Shown: one piece after another, positions 24,548 through 34,405 of the stretch
Layout of the letters: every line of letters starts with the position of its first letter
Position numbering within the stretch: position 1 is the stretch's first letter
Assembly: GCF_009928415.1 (NCBI RefSeq)
Contig: NZ_JAABNN010000001.1
Location: forward strand, 151,995 to 215,994
Reading direction: 5' to 3'
Length of the DNA: 64,000 nt
DNA from: Bacillus sp. USDA818B3_A
GTDB taxonomy: Bacteria > Bacillota > Bacilli > Bacillales > Cytobacillaceae
Program-made: the position numbers and the translations under genes
Notes under the pieces: model-generated
Seen by the model: only the letters and a program-made list of their open reading frames with translations
What the model was told of the DNA's origin: nothing
The model's database searches: none

Positions 24548-25369
24548 ATGACCTACAAAATGATCGTACTAGATTTAGATGATACGTTACTGCAAGACGA
24601 CCACACTATTTCCCCCCGGACTAAACAAGCATTAATGGATGCTCAAAAACTAGGAGTGAAAGTGGTATTAGCATCTGGACGCCCAACGTCTGCGATGTAT
24701 GATATTGCAGAAGAGCTTGAATTGAAGGAATACGGAAGTTTCATTCTATCTTTTAATGGAGCAAAAATAACCAATTGCCAAACAGGTGAAGAACTTTTTA
24801 GCAGCACGCTTACACCCGAAACCGCACACCGATTATATGAAATAAGCCGTCGTGAAAACTTATGGATCCACACTTATATCGGCGACTATATTGTTACCGA
24901 AGCAGGGAATCAATACACTACTATTGAATCGGACATCACTGGTTTAGAAGTTTTTGAGGTTGATAGCTTCGTAGAATCAGTGAATGAACCTGTTGTCAAA
25001 TTGTTAATGATGGATGACCCTGAAAAATTAGCCGAGGCTGAAAAAAAGCTTCAACAAGAACTTAACGATGAACTAAGTGTTATGCGATCTAAGCCTTACT
25101 TTTTGGAATTTACCGAAAAGGGAGTTACCAAAGGTACAAGCTTGAATCATTTAATTGGACAACTTGGCATCACCCGTGAAGAAGTAATTGCGATTGGTGA
25201 CAGCTATAACGACTTAGCGATGATTGAGTTTGCCGGACTTGGAGTAGCCATGGGTAATGCCCCGCAAGATATTAAAGAAAAAGCCAATTATGTAACAGAC
25301 ACGAATATGAAGGATGGCGTAGCAAAGGTTGTCGAAGAATTCATTTTGAAAACACCATCGCTTGTATAA
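24548..25369 (+). CDS. Cof-type HAD hydrolase
   Basis: A 273-residue haloacid-dehalogenase phosphatase of the Cof/IIB subfamily. Motif I is DLDDTLL (nucleophile Asp), motif II ASGRP, motif III the Lys of KGTSLNHL, motif IV GDSYNDLAM. The large C2 cap lies at about residues 85-190. Such enzymes dephosphorylate sugar phosphates or pyridoxal phosphate with loose specificity. Monocistronic, with a clear terminator. Confidence 0.9.
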   Translation: MTYKMIVLDLDDTLLQDDHTISPRTKQALMDAQKLGVKVVLASGRPTSAMYDIAEELELKEYGSFILSFNGAKITNCQTGEELFSSTLTPETAHRLYEISRRENLWIHTYIGDYIVTEAGNQYTTIESDITGLEVFEVDSFVESVNEPVVKLLMMDDPEKLAEAEKKLQQELNDELSVMRSKPYFLEFTEKGVTKGTSLNHLIGQLGITREEVIAIGDSYNDLAMIEFAGLGVAMGNAPQDIKEKANYVTDTNMKDGVAKVVEEFILKTPSLV

Positions 25370-25377
25370 TTGAAATG

Positions 25378-25397
25378 GACTGGGTCTTTACCCGGTC
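25378..25397 (+). terminator. terminator of the HAD gene
   Basis: GACTGGGT-CTTT-ACCCGGTC followed by T8. Confidence 0.85.
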
Positions 25398-25507
25398 TTT
25401 TTTTTTCTTCTTTCCCCTGCCTCTTGTGCGATAGCCCAATCCTGTCCCCTGTTTTGATTTTCTAGCATAAACTATCACAATCAAATATATCAAAGGCGGA
25501 GAGAGGT

Positions 25508-26266
25508 ATGGGATTATACATTAATAAAAAGGCACACCCGAACTTATTTAAAACAAACCAACAACTAGCAGATGCAAATCAACTTGAATCACGTCAGGAT
25601 TTCCTTACAGAACTTATGAAAGAGCAGCAAAATGCAAATATAGCTCTGAATCAGGCATTGAAGGAACTGCAAATGCGGTACCAGCAGCAAACAGATGCAC
25701 AGAACATCCACTGGAAACAGGTGGATTACCAGCTGAATGATTTAAAAAATAGTAACGTTAGGCAGCATAAATTCGAAAACGAAATGGTTAGCAATTTACA
25801 TTCCCTTCATGAGAGGAATGTCCAATTAGAGGCGGTAATTGAAAAAGAAACACTGGCAAGGAAATCTCTGTCTGGACAAATCAGTCAAATGAGCAAGACC
25901 TGTGACAGCATTGCCAATCGTTTAGAAAAAAATGAAGAAGTCCAGCAGCAGCTTACTATGCAAATGAAAGAACAGCTGGAAATGCAAAAACAAACAGCTG
26001 AACAGTTAACGAAACAAGAAGACCTTCACGATGGGATGCTGAAGCGGCTTGATTCTCAAGATGCCTTGTTAGATAAATTAGCGCGTCAGGTCAACCATAT
26101 CCGTTCGATCCTGTTTGAGAGAACGAACTACTTAGCGAGTAAAATAGAAGACGGCTATAAACTCACCTCTTCCTATGTGTACAAATTAATGACTGGAACT
26201 GACCAGCCGCTCACTTTCTTGCTAACGAATCAGAAAAAGGAAGAAAAGCAGGAACATGTCGAATAA
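25508..26266 (+). CDS. coiled-coil protein of unknown function
   Basis: A 252-residue, Gln/Glu/Lys-rich protein. Residues ~20-210 show heptad character (for example LEMQKQTAEQLTKQEDLHDG), without signal peptide or membrane segment; the C-terminal ~40 residues (ILFERTNYLASKIEDGYKLT) are less repetitive. A GGCGGAGAGAGG site precedes the ATG. No recognised domain. It could be a cytoskeletal or spore-associated structural protein, but nothing shows this directly. Confidence 0.6.
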   Translation: MGLYINKKAHPNLFKTNQQLADANQLESRQDFLTELMKEQQNANIALNQALKELQMRYQQQTDAQNIHWKQVDYQLNDLKNSNVRQHKFENEMVSNLHSLHERNVQLEAVIEKETLARKSLSGQISQMSKTCDSIANRLEKNEEVQQQLTMQMKEQLEMQKQTAEQLTKQEDLHDGMLKRLDSQDALLDKLARQVNHIRSILFERTNYLASKIEDGYKLTSSYVYKLMTGTDQPLTFLLTNQKKEEKQEHVE

Positions 26267-26290
26267 AAGACTATATAAGGCTGCAATATA

Positions 26291-26325
26291 AAAAACCGTT
26301 CATGCCAATTCATGAACGGTTTTTT
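26291..26325. terminator. bidirectional terminator
   Basis: AAAAACCGTTCATG and CATGAACGGTTTTT form a 14-base stem between the coiled-coil gene and ppaC. Confidence 0.9.
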
Positions 26326-26333
26326 CACATTGA

Positions 26334-27269
26334 TTAGATCCCTTGATTAAAGATGTCTGTTAATACAGGTACGATTTGTTTTTTACGAGAAACAACACCC
26401 TTTAATGTTGCTGTGTTATTTTCAAGTTTTACATTGTACGCTTTTTCAACAGCCGCTGTTTTGCTTCCTAGCGCTAGGCCGACAGAATCATTTGTTAAAA
26501 TATCTGTTACAACAAATAGGAATAAATCTAAGTTCTTGTCTGCAATAATGTTGGAAATAGCAGCTTCTATTTCAGCTTGACGCTCAAGAACATCTGCTGT
26601 GTCAACCACGTTTACTTGTGCGATTTCCACTTTGCTTGAACCCATTTCGAAGCCCTTCGCATCAAGGCTTAAAAGTTCAGCAACAGATTTATCACGAACA
26701 TCCGCGCCTGCTTTTAACATGTCCAATCCATAAGTTTCAGCATCTACACCAGCGATGGCAGCTAATTCTTTTGCCGCTGCTACATCTTCAGGTGTGCAAG
26801 TTGGAGATTTGAACAATAAAGAGTCAGAAATGATTGCAGAAAGCATAAGACCAGCGATTTCTTTCTTAATTTCTTTACCATTTTCTTTGTACATTTTATT
26901 TAAAATTGTAGCCGTACAGCCAACAGGCTCGCAGCGGTAGTATAAAGGATCGCTTGTTTCAAAGTTTGCGATACGGTGGTGGTCGATAACCTCTAATACA
27001 CGGACATCGGTAATGTCATTTGCACTTTGCTGGCGCTCGTTGTGGTCAACTAAGATAACAGAGTTCACTTCAGACGCCACAGTTTCTACTAAACGAGGAA
27101 CCTCAGCTTTGAATGTGTCTAGCGCGAATTGTGTTTCGCCGTTGATTTGACCAAGACGAACTGGTTCAGCGTCTAAGCCTAATTGTTTTTTTAAGTCTGC
27201 ATAAGCGATTGCAGAACAAATCGTATCGGTGTCTGGATTTTTATGACCGAAAATAAGTACTTTTTCCAT
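26334..27269 (-). CDS. ppaC: manganese-dependent inorganic pyrophosphatase
   Basis: A 311-residue family II (DHH) pyrophosphatase that hydrolyses PPi and pulls biosynthetic reactions forward. With the start at 27269 ([16 protein letters not shown]) the Mn ligands His9, Asp13 and Asp15 take the standard family numbering; VDHNE, IDHHR and the substrate-binding SRKKQIVP are present. GGAGTAGG precedes this ATG. Codon choice is more biased than in the neighbours, as expected for a highly expressed gene. Monocistronic. Confidence 0.95.
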   Translation of the reverse strand: MEKVLIFGHKNPDTDTICSAIAYADLKKQLGLDAEPVRLGQINGETQFALDTFKAEVPRLVETVASEVNSVILVDHNERQQSANDITDVRVLEVIDHHRIANFETSDPLYYRCEPVGCTATILNKMYKENGKEIKKEIAGLMLSAIISDSLLFKSPTCTPEDVAAAKELAAIAGVDAETYGLDMLKAGADVRDKSVAELLSLDAKGFEMGSSKVEIAQVNVVDTADVLERQAEIEAAISNIIADKNLDLFLFVVTDILTNDSVGLALGSKTAAVEKAYNVKLENNTATLKGVVSRKKQIVPVLTDIFNQGI

Positions 27270-27377
27270 TTTCCTACTCCTACTCAATAAAATTTATGTA
27301 GATCAAGTCCATTGACTTAAATGACCCTATTGCAAATTATATATCAAGATGTTGATGGATACAAAGTAAAAAATACA

Positions 27378-27425
27378 AAAAGAGAACGAAGGCAAACTCT
27401 CTCGAGATACACCTCCGTTCTCTTT
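27378..27425 (-). terminator. terminator of the ADH operon
   Basis: AAAGAGAACG and CGTTCTCTTT pair around a ~28-base loop, directly after the ADH stop. Confidence 0.65.
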
Positions 27426-27430
27426 ATTCC

Positions 27431-28639
27431 TTATTTAACAGTGATTGGCACCACTTTTTGTCCAATCGCCACAATTAATTCAGGCAGCATTGGGAAACTG
27501 AGGGCTGCAGGGTCTTTCATTACGGCAGGAATTGTGGCAGCTAGTGCCTCTTCACTAATATTGTATTGCTTAAAGTCAGATGGCAAGCCAACTTTATGTT
27601 GCATCGATCTTATTTTTTCAATGACTTTGGCCAATGATTCTTCTTGTGTATCATCGTTCACATCGACATCCAATGCTTCTGCAAGTTCTATGACTCTTGG
27701 TAAGTAAAGCTGTGGTACAAGCTCCATGACAACAGGTAAAAAGACAGCGTTGGCCAGGCCATGCGGGATACGGAACAAGGCACCATAGGCATGCGCCATA
27801 TTATGAACCGGGATCGCATTAAGCGCAAAGCTAAATGCTGTAATTCCCATTAAACTTGCCTGGAATAAATCCATACGGGCATTCAGATTTCCTCCATCAT
27901 CCACAACGATCGGAAGATTTTTTTCAATTAAGCGGATAGCATGCAGGGCATAAGCATCGGTTAGACCTGTTGCCGTTGGGGAAGCGAGGGCCTCAATGGC
28001 ATGTGTTAATGCATCAAAACCTGTAAAGGCTGTAATCAAAGGCGGCAGGCCAACGGTTAACTCTGGATCCAATATCGCCATATCAGCATTTATAAATGGA
28101 TTAATAATATTTATCTTCATTTGAATGTCTTCATTAAAGATAACCGCAATCGGTGATACTTCCGAGCCTGTCCCAGCGGTGGTCGGGATCGCTATATGTG
28201 GGATAGGGATATGGTTTGCTTTTGGAAATTGCTCATATAATAAGCCGCCTGGAATGGCCTCTTTTATATCCGTTAAGCCTTTATGAAGAGCATATTTAAC
28301 CCCTTTAACGGTATCTAGTACACTTCCGCCGCCAACAGCTAGTAAACTATCTGCACCTACTTCTCTCGCATAACGGACGGCATCATTAATGCAGCGGCTT
28401 TCAGCATCCTGAGCAATATCCAAGTATGTTCCAACAAGCTGCGGTCCGGACCCTTGTTCCGTCAATTCAAATATTGAAGCAACTTTAACGACAATCCCGG
28501 CTTTTTCCAAACCGCGGTCACTTAAAAGCAGGACCCGTTTGGCGCCTAAACCAGCAAATAAGCTTGGTACCATCGCCCTGGAATTTGAACCGCTATAAAT
28601 ACCTGTACGTAACATAAACTGTGATAGTGTTGTTTTCAT
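27431..28639 (-). CDS. iron-containing alcohol dehydrogenase
   Basis: A 402-residue group III alcohol dehydrogenase. The NAD-binding GGGSVLD, the family block TTAGTGSEVSPIAV, and metal ligands in GFDALTHAIEA and NMAHAYGALFRIPHGLANA are present. The physiological substrate is not evident. It closes an operon behind an acyl-CoA ligase, an SDR and an acyl-CoA dehydrogenase, so it may oxidise an alcohol or aldehyde on the way to the acid that the ligase activates. That link is inference from position. Confidence 0.87.
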   Translation of the reverse strand: MKTTLSQFMLRTGIYSGSNSRAMVPSLFAGLGAKRVLLLSDRGLEKAGIVVKVASIFELTEQGSGPQLVGTYLDIAQDAESRCINDAVRYAREVGADSLLAVGGGSVLDTVKGVKYALHKGLTDIKEAIPGGLLYEQFPKANHIPIPHIAIPTTAGTGSEVSPIAVIFNEDIQMKINIINPFINADMAILDPELTVGLPPLITAFTGFDALTHAIEALASPTATGLTDAYALHAIRLIEKNLPIVVDDGGNLNARMDLFQASLMGITAFSFALNAIPVHNMAHAYGALFRIPHGLANAVFLPVVMELVPQLYLPRVIELAEALDVDVNDDTQEESLAKVIEKIRSMQHKVGLPSDFKQYNISEEALAATIPAVMKDPAALSFPMLPELIVAIGQKVVPITVK

Positions 28640-28761
28640 CCTCTTCTCACCTCTTCATTCGTTTTGGCCAAACAAAATCCCATACCAGTTTCGTCTTTCC
28701 AATTCTGGCGACACGGAGGTATGAACATGCAAGCAGCCGCAAGTACTCGTTGTTAGGTCAG

Positions 28762-30429
28762 TTAATTTTGTGCGTTTACTTTCTCTTCCTCCTGAAGGGT
28801 GCGCCACAGGATTTTTCCGCTTGTTGTCATCGGAAATTGCTTTCTAAACTCCACCTGCCTTGGATATTTATAAGCCGCCATATGCTGTTTGGCCCATTCA
28901 ATGATTTCTTCCTCACTAACCTTACCTACAAAGCCTTCATTTAAAATAACAAAGGCTTTAACTGTTTCTCCTCTTCTCGAATCAGGTACTCCCACCACAC
29001 AGGTCTGCTGGATCGCAGGATGTTTATAGAGGTAAGATTCGACCTCCGTTGGCCAAACTTTAAATCCGGAAGCATTGATCATTCGCTTGACCCGGTCGAC
29101 CATGAAAAAATAACCTTCTTCATCATAACGACCGATATCACCTGTTCTAAAAAACTTCTTCCCGTCAATCTCAATAAATGAGTTTCGATTTTCATCGTCT
29201 CGATTATAATATCCGACCATTACCTGTGGACCGTTTACAATAATTTCACCGATTTCTCCAACTCCCAGTTCACTACCAGTAACGGGGTCGATAATTTTGG
29301 CATCCACATCAAAGGACGGAATCCCGAGGCATTGCATTTTCGGACGGTCTGGTGGATTGAAATGGGTTTGGGCAATGGTTTCCGATAGTCCGTATCCTTC
29401 TACAAAACGTAAGCCTGATAATTGGAATAATTTTTCGCCAACGGCCTCCGGTAGGGCTGCGCCTCCGCCTGAGATCGAAGTTAACGAAGCAATATCTTCC
29501 TTCTTCAAATTAGGGTTAGCGAGGAAATCAACAATCATGGTAGCAATTGTGACCCAATGGGTGCAGCCTAAATTTTTGATCATCTCTACAGCCGCATCGC
29601 GGTTCCATCTCGTCATAATCACCAATGTACTCCCACTAAAAATCGGCATGTGCATACTGTGAACCATCCCTGTTACATGGAAGAGGGGCAGTGTCATAAG
29701 GTGAACGGAATTTGGCGTGGAGGAAGACCAATGATAGGCCCCTACCGTGTTGGCATTCACTGTCCGGTTAGTATGCATGCAGCCCTTTGGAAGACCTGTT
29801 GTTCCAGATGTATAGGGCACGCAGGCAATGGTCTCTCCTTTGGATGTGTGTTCTGAAGGGGTTAGCTCTGCGGCAAGGGCCTGATTCCAGAGATAGTGCC
29901 CTGACTGGGTAAAATTGAATCTTGGGGCCTCTACTTCTCTGGGAAGCATTCCTTCGAACCCTGATCCGGCATAATCAGAATAGGCAGCAATAACTAAGTG
30001 TTCTAATGAAGTTTTACCAAGGAGCGGACCGATTCGGTCGTATAATTCTTGACCTGCCAGCGCGCTCTTAATCTCGCAATCTCTCACATAAAACTCTAAT
30101 TCGTCTGCCACCAGCATCGGATTAATCGGAACCACAACCGCATTGGCTCTAAGTATGGCATAATAGCCGATTACAAATTGTGGAGAGTTTTGCATGAAGA
30201 GTAAAACCTTCTCTCCCGTTTGGACACCTAGCTTATGCTCTAAGTAGCCCGCAAGCGCATTGACCTCTTTATCCAGCTGCTCATAGGTAATTTTATTACC
30301 GTAGTAAAAACACGCATCCTGATCCGGATAACGGTTTGCACTAACTTTGAGGTTGTCATAAAGTGATGTGGAAGGTACTTTTAAAGATTTAGAGATTTTT
30401 GGCCAAAATGGATAATGAAGTGTTACCAT
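28762..30429 (-). CDS. acyl-CoA synthetase (AMP-forming)
   Basis: A 555-residue ANL-superfamily ligase that activates a carboxylic acid to acyl-CoA through acyl-AMP. Signature motifs: YTSGTTGLPKG (P-loop), VEGYGLSE, FRTGDIGRYDEEGYFFMVDR, and the catalytic Lys of TTSGKILWR. The ATG at 30429 is preferred (AAGGAG eight bases upstream) over ATG 30435. The family suggests medium- or long-chain, possibly aromatic, acids. Third in the ACAD-SDR-ligase-ADH operon, with a cre-like site just upstream. Confidence 0.88.
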   Translation of the reverse strand: MVTLHYPFWPKISKSLKVPSTSLYDNLKVSANRYPDQDACFYYGNKITYEQLDKEVNALAGYLEHKLGVQTGEKVLLFMQNSPQFVIGYYAILRANAVVVPINPMLVADELEFYVRDCEIKSALAGQELYDRIGPLLGKTSLEHLVIAAYSDYAGSGFEGMLPREVEAPRFNFTQSGHYLWNQALAAELTPSEHTSKGETIACVPYTSGTTGLPKGCMHTNRTVNANTVGAYHWSSSTPNSVHLMTLPLFHVTGMVHSMHMPIFSGSTLVIMTRWNRDAAVEMIKNLGCTHWVTIATMIVDFLANPNLKKEDIASLTSISGGGAALPEAVGEKLFQLSGLRFVEGYGLSETIAQTHFNPPDRPKMQCLGIPSFDVDAKIIDPVTGSELGVGEIGEIIVNGPQVMVGYYNRDDENRNSFIEIDGKKFFRTGDIGRYDEEGYFFMVDRVKRMINASGFKVWPTEVESYLYKHPAIQQTCVVGVPDSRRGETVKAFVILNEGFVGKVSEEEIIEWAKQHMAAYKYPRQVEFRKQFPMTTSGKILWRTLQEEEKVNAQN

Positions 30430-30450
30430 AAGCATCTCTCCTTTTTAGTT

Positions 30451-30464
30451 TGTAAACGTTATTA
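30451..30464 (+). promoter_or_regulatory. cre-like CcpA site
   Basis: TGTAAACGTTATTA matches TGWAANCGNTNWCA at 13 of 14 positions. It lies between the SDR and the ligase gene inside the operon. Confidence 0.5.
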
Positions 30465-30493
30465 TTTAAGAGTGATATTCTGTAATCCGCACT

Positions 30494-31282
30494 TCACATG
30501 GCATTCGTTCCGCCATCAACCACTAACACATCACCAGTCACAAAATCCGAAGCCGGAGATGCTAAAAATACCGCTGCCCCCTTCATATCAGTATCCGAGC
30601 CAAACTTTCGCAGTGGTGTACCCTCAAGAATGACCTGCCCGCCCGCTTCCAAGAGCCCTTTCGACATCTTCGTTGGGAAAAACCCTGGCGCAATCGCATT
30701 TACGTAGATTCCCCTCGGCCCCCATTTCACCGCCAAATCCTTCGTGAACGTGATTACTGCCCCTTTACTGGCGTTATACCCTATCGCATTCATCACCTCA
30801 GGATTACTGCCTTTTAAACCTGCAACCGAAGCAATATTAATGATTTTTCCAGACTGCTGTGCAAGCATTATTTTCCCAACTGCCTGCGTCATCAGGAACG
30901 TCCCGGTTACATTGATATTCATGACCTTTTGCCAGGCCTCAAGCGGCATCTCCTCCACCGGTGCTCCCCAGGTGGCACCACTGTTATTGACGAGAATATC
31001 AATCCGGCCAAACCTTTCGACCGTTCTTTCAACCACATTCCTGACCTCTTCAGGATTGGAAACATCACATTTCAGAGCAAGGCTGTCCACACCGAGCTTT
31101 TTTATCTCTTCACTAACTGCCTCACACGCTTCCAACTTACGTGAACAGACCACGACATGCGCACCCGCTTCTGCGAACCCTTCAGCAATTTGCTGGCCAA
31201 GTCCTCTACCGCCGCCCGTAACAATCGCCACCTTGCCGGTTAAGTCGAAAAGTTGTTTTACATTCACCCGTTTTTCCCCCAT
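30494..31282 (-). CDS. SDR-family oxidoreductase (probable 3-hydroxyacyl-CoA dehydrogenase)
   Basis: A 262-residue classical short-chain dehydrogenase. TGGGRGLG (NAD(P) loop), NNSG, SVAGLKGS and the catalytic YNASK (Tyr/Lys) are intact, with VNAIAPGFFPT after the active site. Its ATG overlaps the stop of the upstream acyl-CoA dehydrogenase (TAATG), so the two are probably translated together. GTG 31267, after GGGGG, is an alternative start. Likely acts on a hydroxyacyl-CoA in the same route; the substrate is inferred. Confidence 0.85.
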   Translation of the reverse strand: MGEKRVNVKQLFDLTGKVAIVTGGGRGLGQQIAEGFAEAGAHVVVCSRKLEACEAVSEEIKKLGVDSLALKCDVSNPEEVRNVVERTVERFGRIDILVNNSGATWGAPVEEMPLEAWQKVMNINVTGTFLMTQAVGKIMLAQQSGKIINIASVAGLKGSNPEVMNAIGYNASKGAVITFTKDLAVKWGPRGIYVNAIAPGFFPTKMSKGLLEAGGQVILEGTPLRKFGSDTDMKGAAVFLASPASDFVTGDVLVVDGGTNAM

Positions 31283-32487
31283 TATCGATATTTTTTCAGC
31301 TCATATCTGGCAATTGCCCGCTTATGCACTTCATCTGGACCATCTGCTAAACGCAGTGTACGAATATTCGCCCAGCTGGCGGCAAGCGGTGTATCTTCAC
31401 TAACCCCGGCCGCACCAAAGGCTTGAATGGCTCGGTCAATAATTTTCAAAGCCATATTCGGAGCAACCACTTTAATCATCGCAATTTCTGCTTTCGCTTC
31501 TTTATTACCGACCGTATCCATCATGTAGGCGGCTTTTAAAGTGAGCAATCGGGCCTGTTCAATGTCAATTCTTGCTTCGGCAATCCATTCCTGGATGACA
31601 CCTTGTTCAGAGAGTCTTTTTCCAAATGCCACCCGACTTTGCACGCGCTTACATAATTCCTCGAGAGCTCGTTCTGCTGCACCGATTGTTCTCATACAAT
31701 GATGGATTCTTCCCGGTCCAAGTCTCCCTTGGGCAATCGCAAACCCCTTACCTTCTCCCCATAGAATATTTGAAGCGGGGACACGGACATCGTTATATTC
31801 AATTTCGGCATGACCATGCGGGGCATGATCATATCCAAACACGGGTAAAATCCTTTTAATTGTTACACCTGGCGTATCTAATGGAACTAGAATCATAGAT
31901 TGCTGTTCATGCGTTAGTGCCGACGGGTCATTTTTCCCCATAACGATAGCAATTTTACAGCGAGGATCGCCTGCACCTGAGGACCACCATTTTGTTCCGT
32001 TAATAACATACTCATCGCCATCACGCACAATACTCGCTTGAACATTCGTCGCATCCGACGAAGCAACATCTGGTTCAGTCATCGAAAAACAGGAACGGAT
32101 CTCTCCTGCTAAAAGCGGTCTTAGCCATTGTTCTTTTTGTTCCCCGGTCCCATAACGAACAAGAACCTCCATGTTCCCGGTGTCTGGAGCAGCACAATTA
32201 AAGACCTCCGGAGCAATGGCCGAACGCCCCATAATTTCACAAAGCGGCGCGTATTCCAGATTTGACAGCCCGGCACCATATTGACTGTCAGGTAAAAATA
32301 AATTCCAGAATCCGTGCTGTTTCGCCTTTTCCTTTAATTCCTCCATGACCTTAGGTATTTTTGAAAAAGGGTCGTTTTTATCCAGTTGCTCGTGGTAAAG
32401 CTTTTCATTAGGATAAATATATTCATTCATAAACTCTGTCAGCTTTTTCTGAAGCTCTTGTACCTTTTCAGAATAACTAAAGTTCAT
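31282..32487 (-). CDS. acyl-CoA dehydrogenase (ACAD10/11-like)
   Basis: A 401-residue FAD flavoprotein that dehydrogenates acyl-CoA at C2-C3. [30 protein letters not shown] and [19 protein letters not shown] fit the ACAD10/ACAD11/FadE-like branch. The start at 32487 (MNFSYSEK) follows GGAGGGG; an upstream in-frame start at 32511 lies inside the operator. First gene of the operon, behind a promoter that overlaps a 20-bp palindrome. Confidence 0.88.
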   Translation of the reverse strand: MNFSYSEKVQELQKKLTEFMNEYIYPNEKLYHEQLDKNDPFSKIPKVMEELKEKAKQHGFWNLFLPDSQYGAGLSNLEYAPLCEIMGRSAIAPEVFNCAAPDTGNMEVLVRYGTGEQKEQWLRPLLAGEIRSCFSMTEPDVASSDATNVQASIVRDGDEYVINGTKWWSSGAGDPRCKIAIVMGKNDPSALTHEQQSMILVPLDTPGVTIKRILPVFGYDHAPHGHAEIEYNDVRVPASNILWGEGKGFAIAQGRLGPGRIHHCMRTIGAAERALEELCKRVQSRVAFGKRLSEQGVIQEWIAEARIDIEQARLLTLKAAYMMDTVGNKEAKAEIAMIKVVAPNMALKIIDRAIQAFGAAGVSEDTPLAASWANIRTLRLADGPDEVHKRAIARYELKKYR

Positions 32488-32503
32488 CTGTTCCCCTCCT
32501 TTA

Positions 32504-32523
32504 CATACCAACTAGTCAGTATG
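32504..32523. promoter_or_regulatory. palindromic operator upstream of acyl-CoA dehydrogenase 1
   Basis: CATACCAACTAGTCAGTATG, an imperfect 20-bp palindrome nearly the same as that at 36932. It overlaps the candidate minus-strand -10 box CATACT (32523-32518). Confidence 0.6.
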
Positions 32524-32547
32524 CTGATAATCCTATCTTAATGTAAA
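32518..32547 (-). promoter_or_regulatory. promoter of the ACAD1 operon
   Basis: On the minus strand TTTACA (32547-32542), an 18-bp spacer and CATACT (32523-32518), the latter inside the palindrome. Confidence 0.45.
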
Positions 32548-32597
32548 TGAATCGACTCCTCAACACTCAATCTTCCGACAATTTCCCCTAGAACTCC

Positions 32598-33779
32598 TTA
32601 AAGGATCTCAATCATCATGGCCATTCCTTGGCCTCCGCCCACACATAAAGTCGCAATTCCTCTTTTTTGCTGGCGCCGCATTAATTCATAGAGTAATGTA
32701 GTTAATATTTTCGCCCCAGATGCTCCTAATGGATGTCCTAATGCGATTGCCCCTCCATTGACATTTACCTTCTCCTTATCAAGTTTCAAGGAACGAATCA
32801 CAGCTAACGCTTGCGAGGCAAAGGCTTCATTCAGCTCGATCAAATCAATCTCTTCCAGTGAAAATCCGGTCCGTTCGAGCAGCTGCCGAACCGCTGGAAC
32901 GGGGCCGATGCCCATGATCTCAGGCGATACCCCTGCAACAGCCCAATCTATGATTCTTGCCAGTGGTTTCAATCCTAGTTTTTCAGCTTGGCTTGCAGAC
33001 GATAGCACAAGGGCTGCAGCGCCATCATTACGCCCGCAAGAATTGCCAGCAGTAACGGTACCATTTTCTTTAAAAACCGGCCGGAGTTTAGTTAGTGCCT
33101 CTATGGTTATTTCCGGACGTGAATGCTCATCGGCCTCAATAGTGATAGAACCCTTTTTACCAATAATTTCAACAGGGACAATCTCATGGGCAAATCTTTT
33201 CTCTTGAATGGCCTTTGCGGCTCGGTGCTGGCTCTCAAGGGCGAAAATATCTTGATCCGTTCTGGAAATCGAAAATCTTACGGCTACATTTTCAGCTGTC
33301 ATTCCCATTCCCAGCTCACTTCCGTATATTTCATGCGGCTGCTGGCCTGCTTCCCGATTAGAATCTACAAGTTTTACGGAATCTCCTCCAAACCGAGAGT
33401 TTCTTAGATAAATGGGAGCATTACTCATACTCTCTGTTCCGCCCGCAACAACTATGTTTGCGTATTGGGTGAGAATTTGCTGAGCTCCAGAAACGATTGC
33501 CTGCAGACTAGAGGCACAGAGGCGGTTAACTGTGTAAGCGGGGACATTTTCAGGGAGCCCTGCCCTTAAAGACGCAACTCTAGCAATATTCGATGATTCG
33601 GTTGTTTGCCGGACTTCACCTAAAATCACTTCATCCACCTGTTGCGGTGTGATTCCTGCTCTTTTGATGGCCTCTTTTATAACGATAGAAGCCAGGCAGC
33701 CCGAATTGATCGTTTTTAAAGCTCCCCCATACCTTCCCACCGGTGTACGGACAGCGCTCAAAATGACAATATCCTCCAT
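32598..33779 (-). CDS. acetyl-CoA C-acyltransferase (thiolase)
   Basis: A 393-residue thiolase. Catalytic Cys in [32 protein letters not shown] (His) and the late CVGGGQG (Cys) are all present. It cleaves 3-ketoacyl-CoA to acetyl-CoA plus a shortened acyl-CoA, or condenses acetyl-CoA in reverse. It lies between the two acyl-CoA dehydrogenase operons, separated from both by non-coding gaps, with its own leader that carries four phased repeats. Confidence 0.92.
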   Translation of the reverse strand: MEDIVILSAVRTPVGRYGGALKTINSGCLASIVIKEAIKRAGITPQQVDEVILGEVRQTTESSNIARVASLRAGLPENVPAYTVNRLCASSLQAIVSGAQQILTQYANIVVAGGTESMSNAPIYLRNSRFGGDSVKLVDSNREAGQQPHEIYGSELGMGMTAENVAVRFSISRTDQDIFALESQHRAAKAIQEKRFAHEIVPVEIIGKKGSITIEADEHSRPEITIEALTKLRPVFKENGTVTAGNSCGRNDGAAALVLSSASQAEKLGLKPLARIIDWAVAGVSPEIMGIGPVPAVRQLLERTGFSLEEIDLIELNEAFASQALAVIRSLKLDKEKVNVNGGAIALGHPLGASGAKILTTLLYELMRRQQKRGIATLCVGGGQGMAMMIEIL

Positions 33780-33814
33780 TATCCTCCTCCTCGCTTTTCA
33801 TTAAAGGCTAATGT

Positions 33815-33885
33815 CGAGAGTAAACGCGGCTTATCCGAGAGTAATATCTTTTATTCGAGAGTAAGCTCCTGTTATTCGAGAGTAA
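33815..33885. repeat. four phased CGAGAGTAA repeats
   Basis: CGAGAGTAA occurs at 33815, 33836, 33856 and 33877 (spacings 21, 20 and 21 bp, two helical turns). The last two copies are preceded by TTATT and the second by TTATC. The array lies in the leader upstream of the thiolase gene. Confidence 0.7.
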
Positions 33886-33949
33886 TACATCTTCATCCGT
33901 TTATGTAAGGATAAGGATTTTCCATCCTGCTCACTTTTAATAGTAAGAA

Positions 33950-33987
33950 ACCCAGCATGAAAAAGAACTATCTTTTACATACTGGGT
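33950..33987 (-). terminator. terminator of the ACAD2 operon
   Basis: ACCCAGTATG and CATGCTGGGT (minus strand) form a ten-base stem with one G-T pair; the tail is TTTCTT, so moderately strong. Confidence 0.55.
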
Positions 33988-34003
33988 AAAAGCCTGATGA
34001 TTC

Positions 34004-34405
34004 TTAATATTGATGATAGACCACCGCACCCTTTAAGACTATTTTTCCCTGCTGGTTCACCGCTTGAACGTCAAACCGAAAATCCTGCCCCTCTTTCTCT
34101 TTTAACGTCGCCAGGAGGGTCACCACATCATTTAAAAATACCATCCCTTTAAAGCGAATCGAGTAATCTTGGATAAACCCTTCGTCATAAAAGGAAGTAA
34201 ACAGTTTTGCCAAATTTCCCATTGTCCACATGCCATGGGCAATAATCCCAGGCAAGCCTGCTTTTTTCGCCTCATCATCAATCGTATGGATCGGGTTAAA
34301 ATCACCGGATGCTCCCGAATATTTAATAAGGTCCATCCGTGAGACAGGTTCAAGCTGGATTTCCGGCAGTGACTCTCCAACGTGTAATTGTGTCAGTATA
34401 CTCAT
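34004..34405 (-). CDS. MaoC-type enoyl-CoA hydratase, catalytic half (HadB-like)
   Basis: A 133-residue hot-dog fold protein with the hydratase-2 motif YSGASGDFNPIH, containing the catalytic Asp and His, followed by PGIIAHGMWTMG. It should hydrate or dehydrate an acyl thioester. Its ATG overlaps the stop of the preceding MaoC-N gene (ATGA). The pair resembles heterodimeric (R)-hydratases such as mycobacterial HadA-HadB. Last gene of the ACAD2-SDR-MaoC-MaoC operon. Confidence 0.85.
   Translation of the reverse strand: MSILTQLHVGESLPEIQLEPVSRMDLIKYSGASGDFNPIHTIDDEAKKAGLPGIIAHGMWTMGNLAKLFTSFYDEGFIQDYSIRFKGMVFLNDVVTLLATLKEKEGQDFRFDVQAVNQQGKIVLKGAVVYHQY

Noticed and set aside
33815-33885. CRISPR-like repeats or replication iterons
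   Set aside because: The repeat is only nine bases with 11-12-base gaps, and no replication initiator or cas gene is near.
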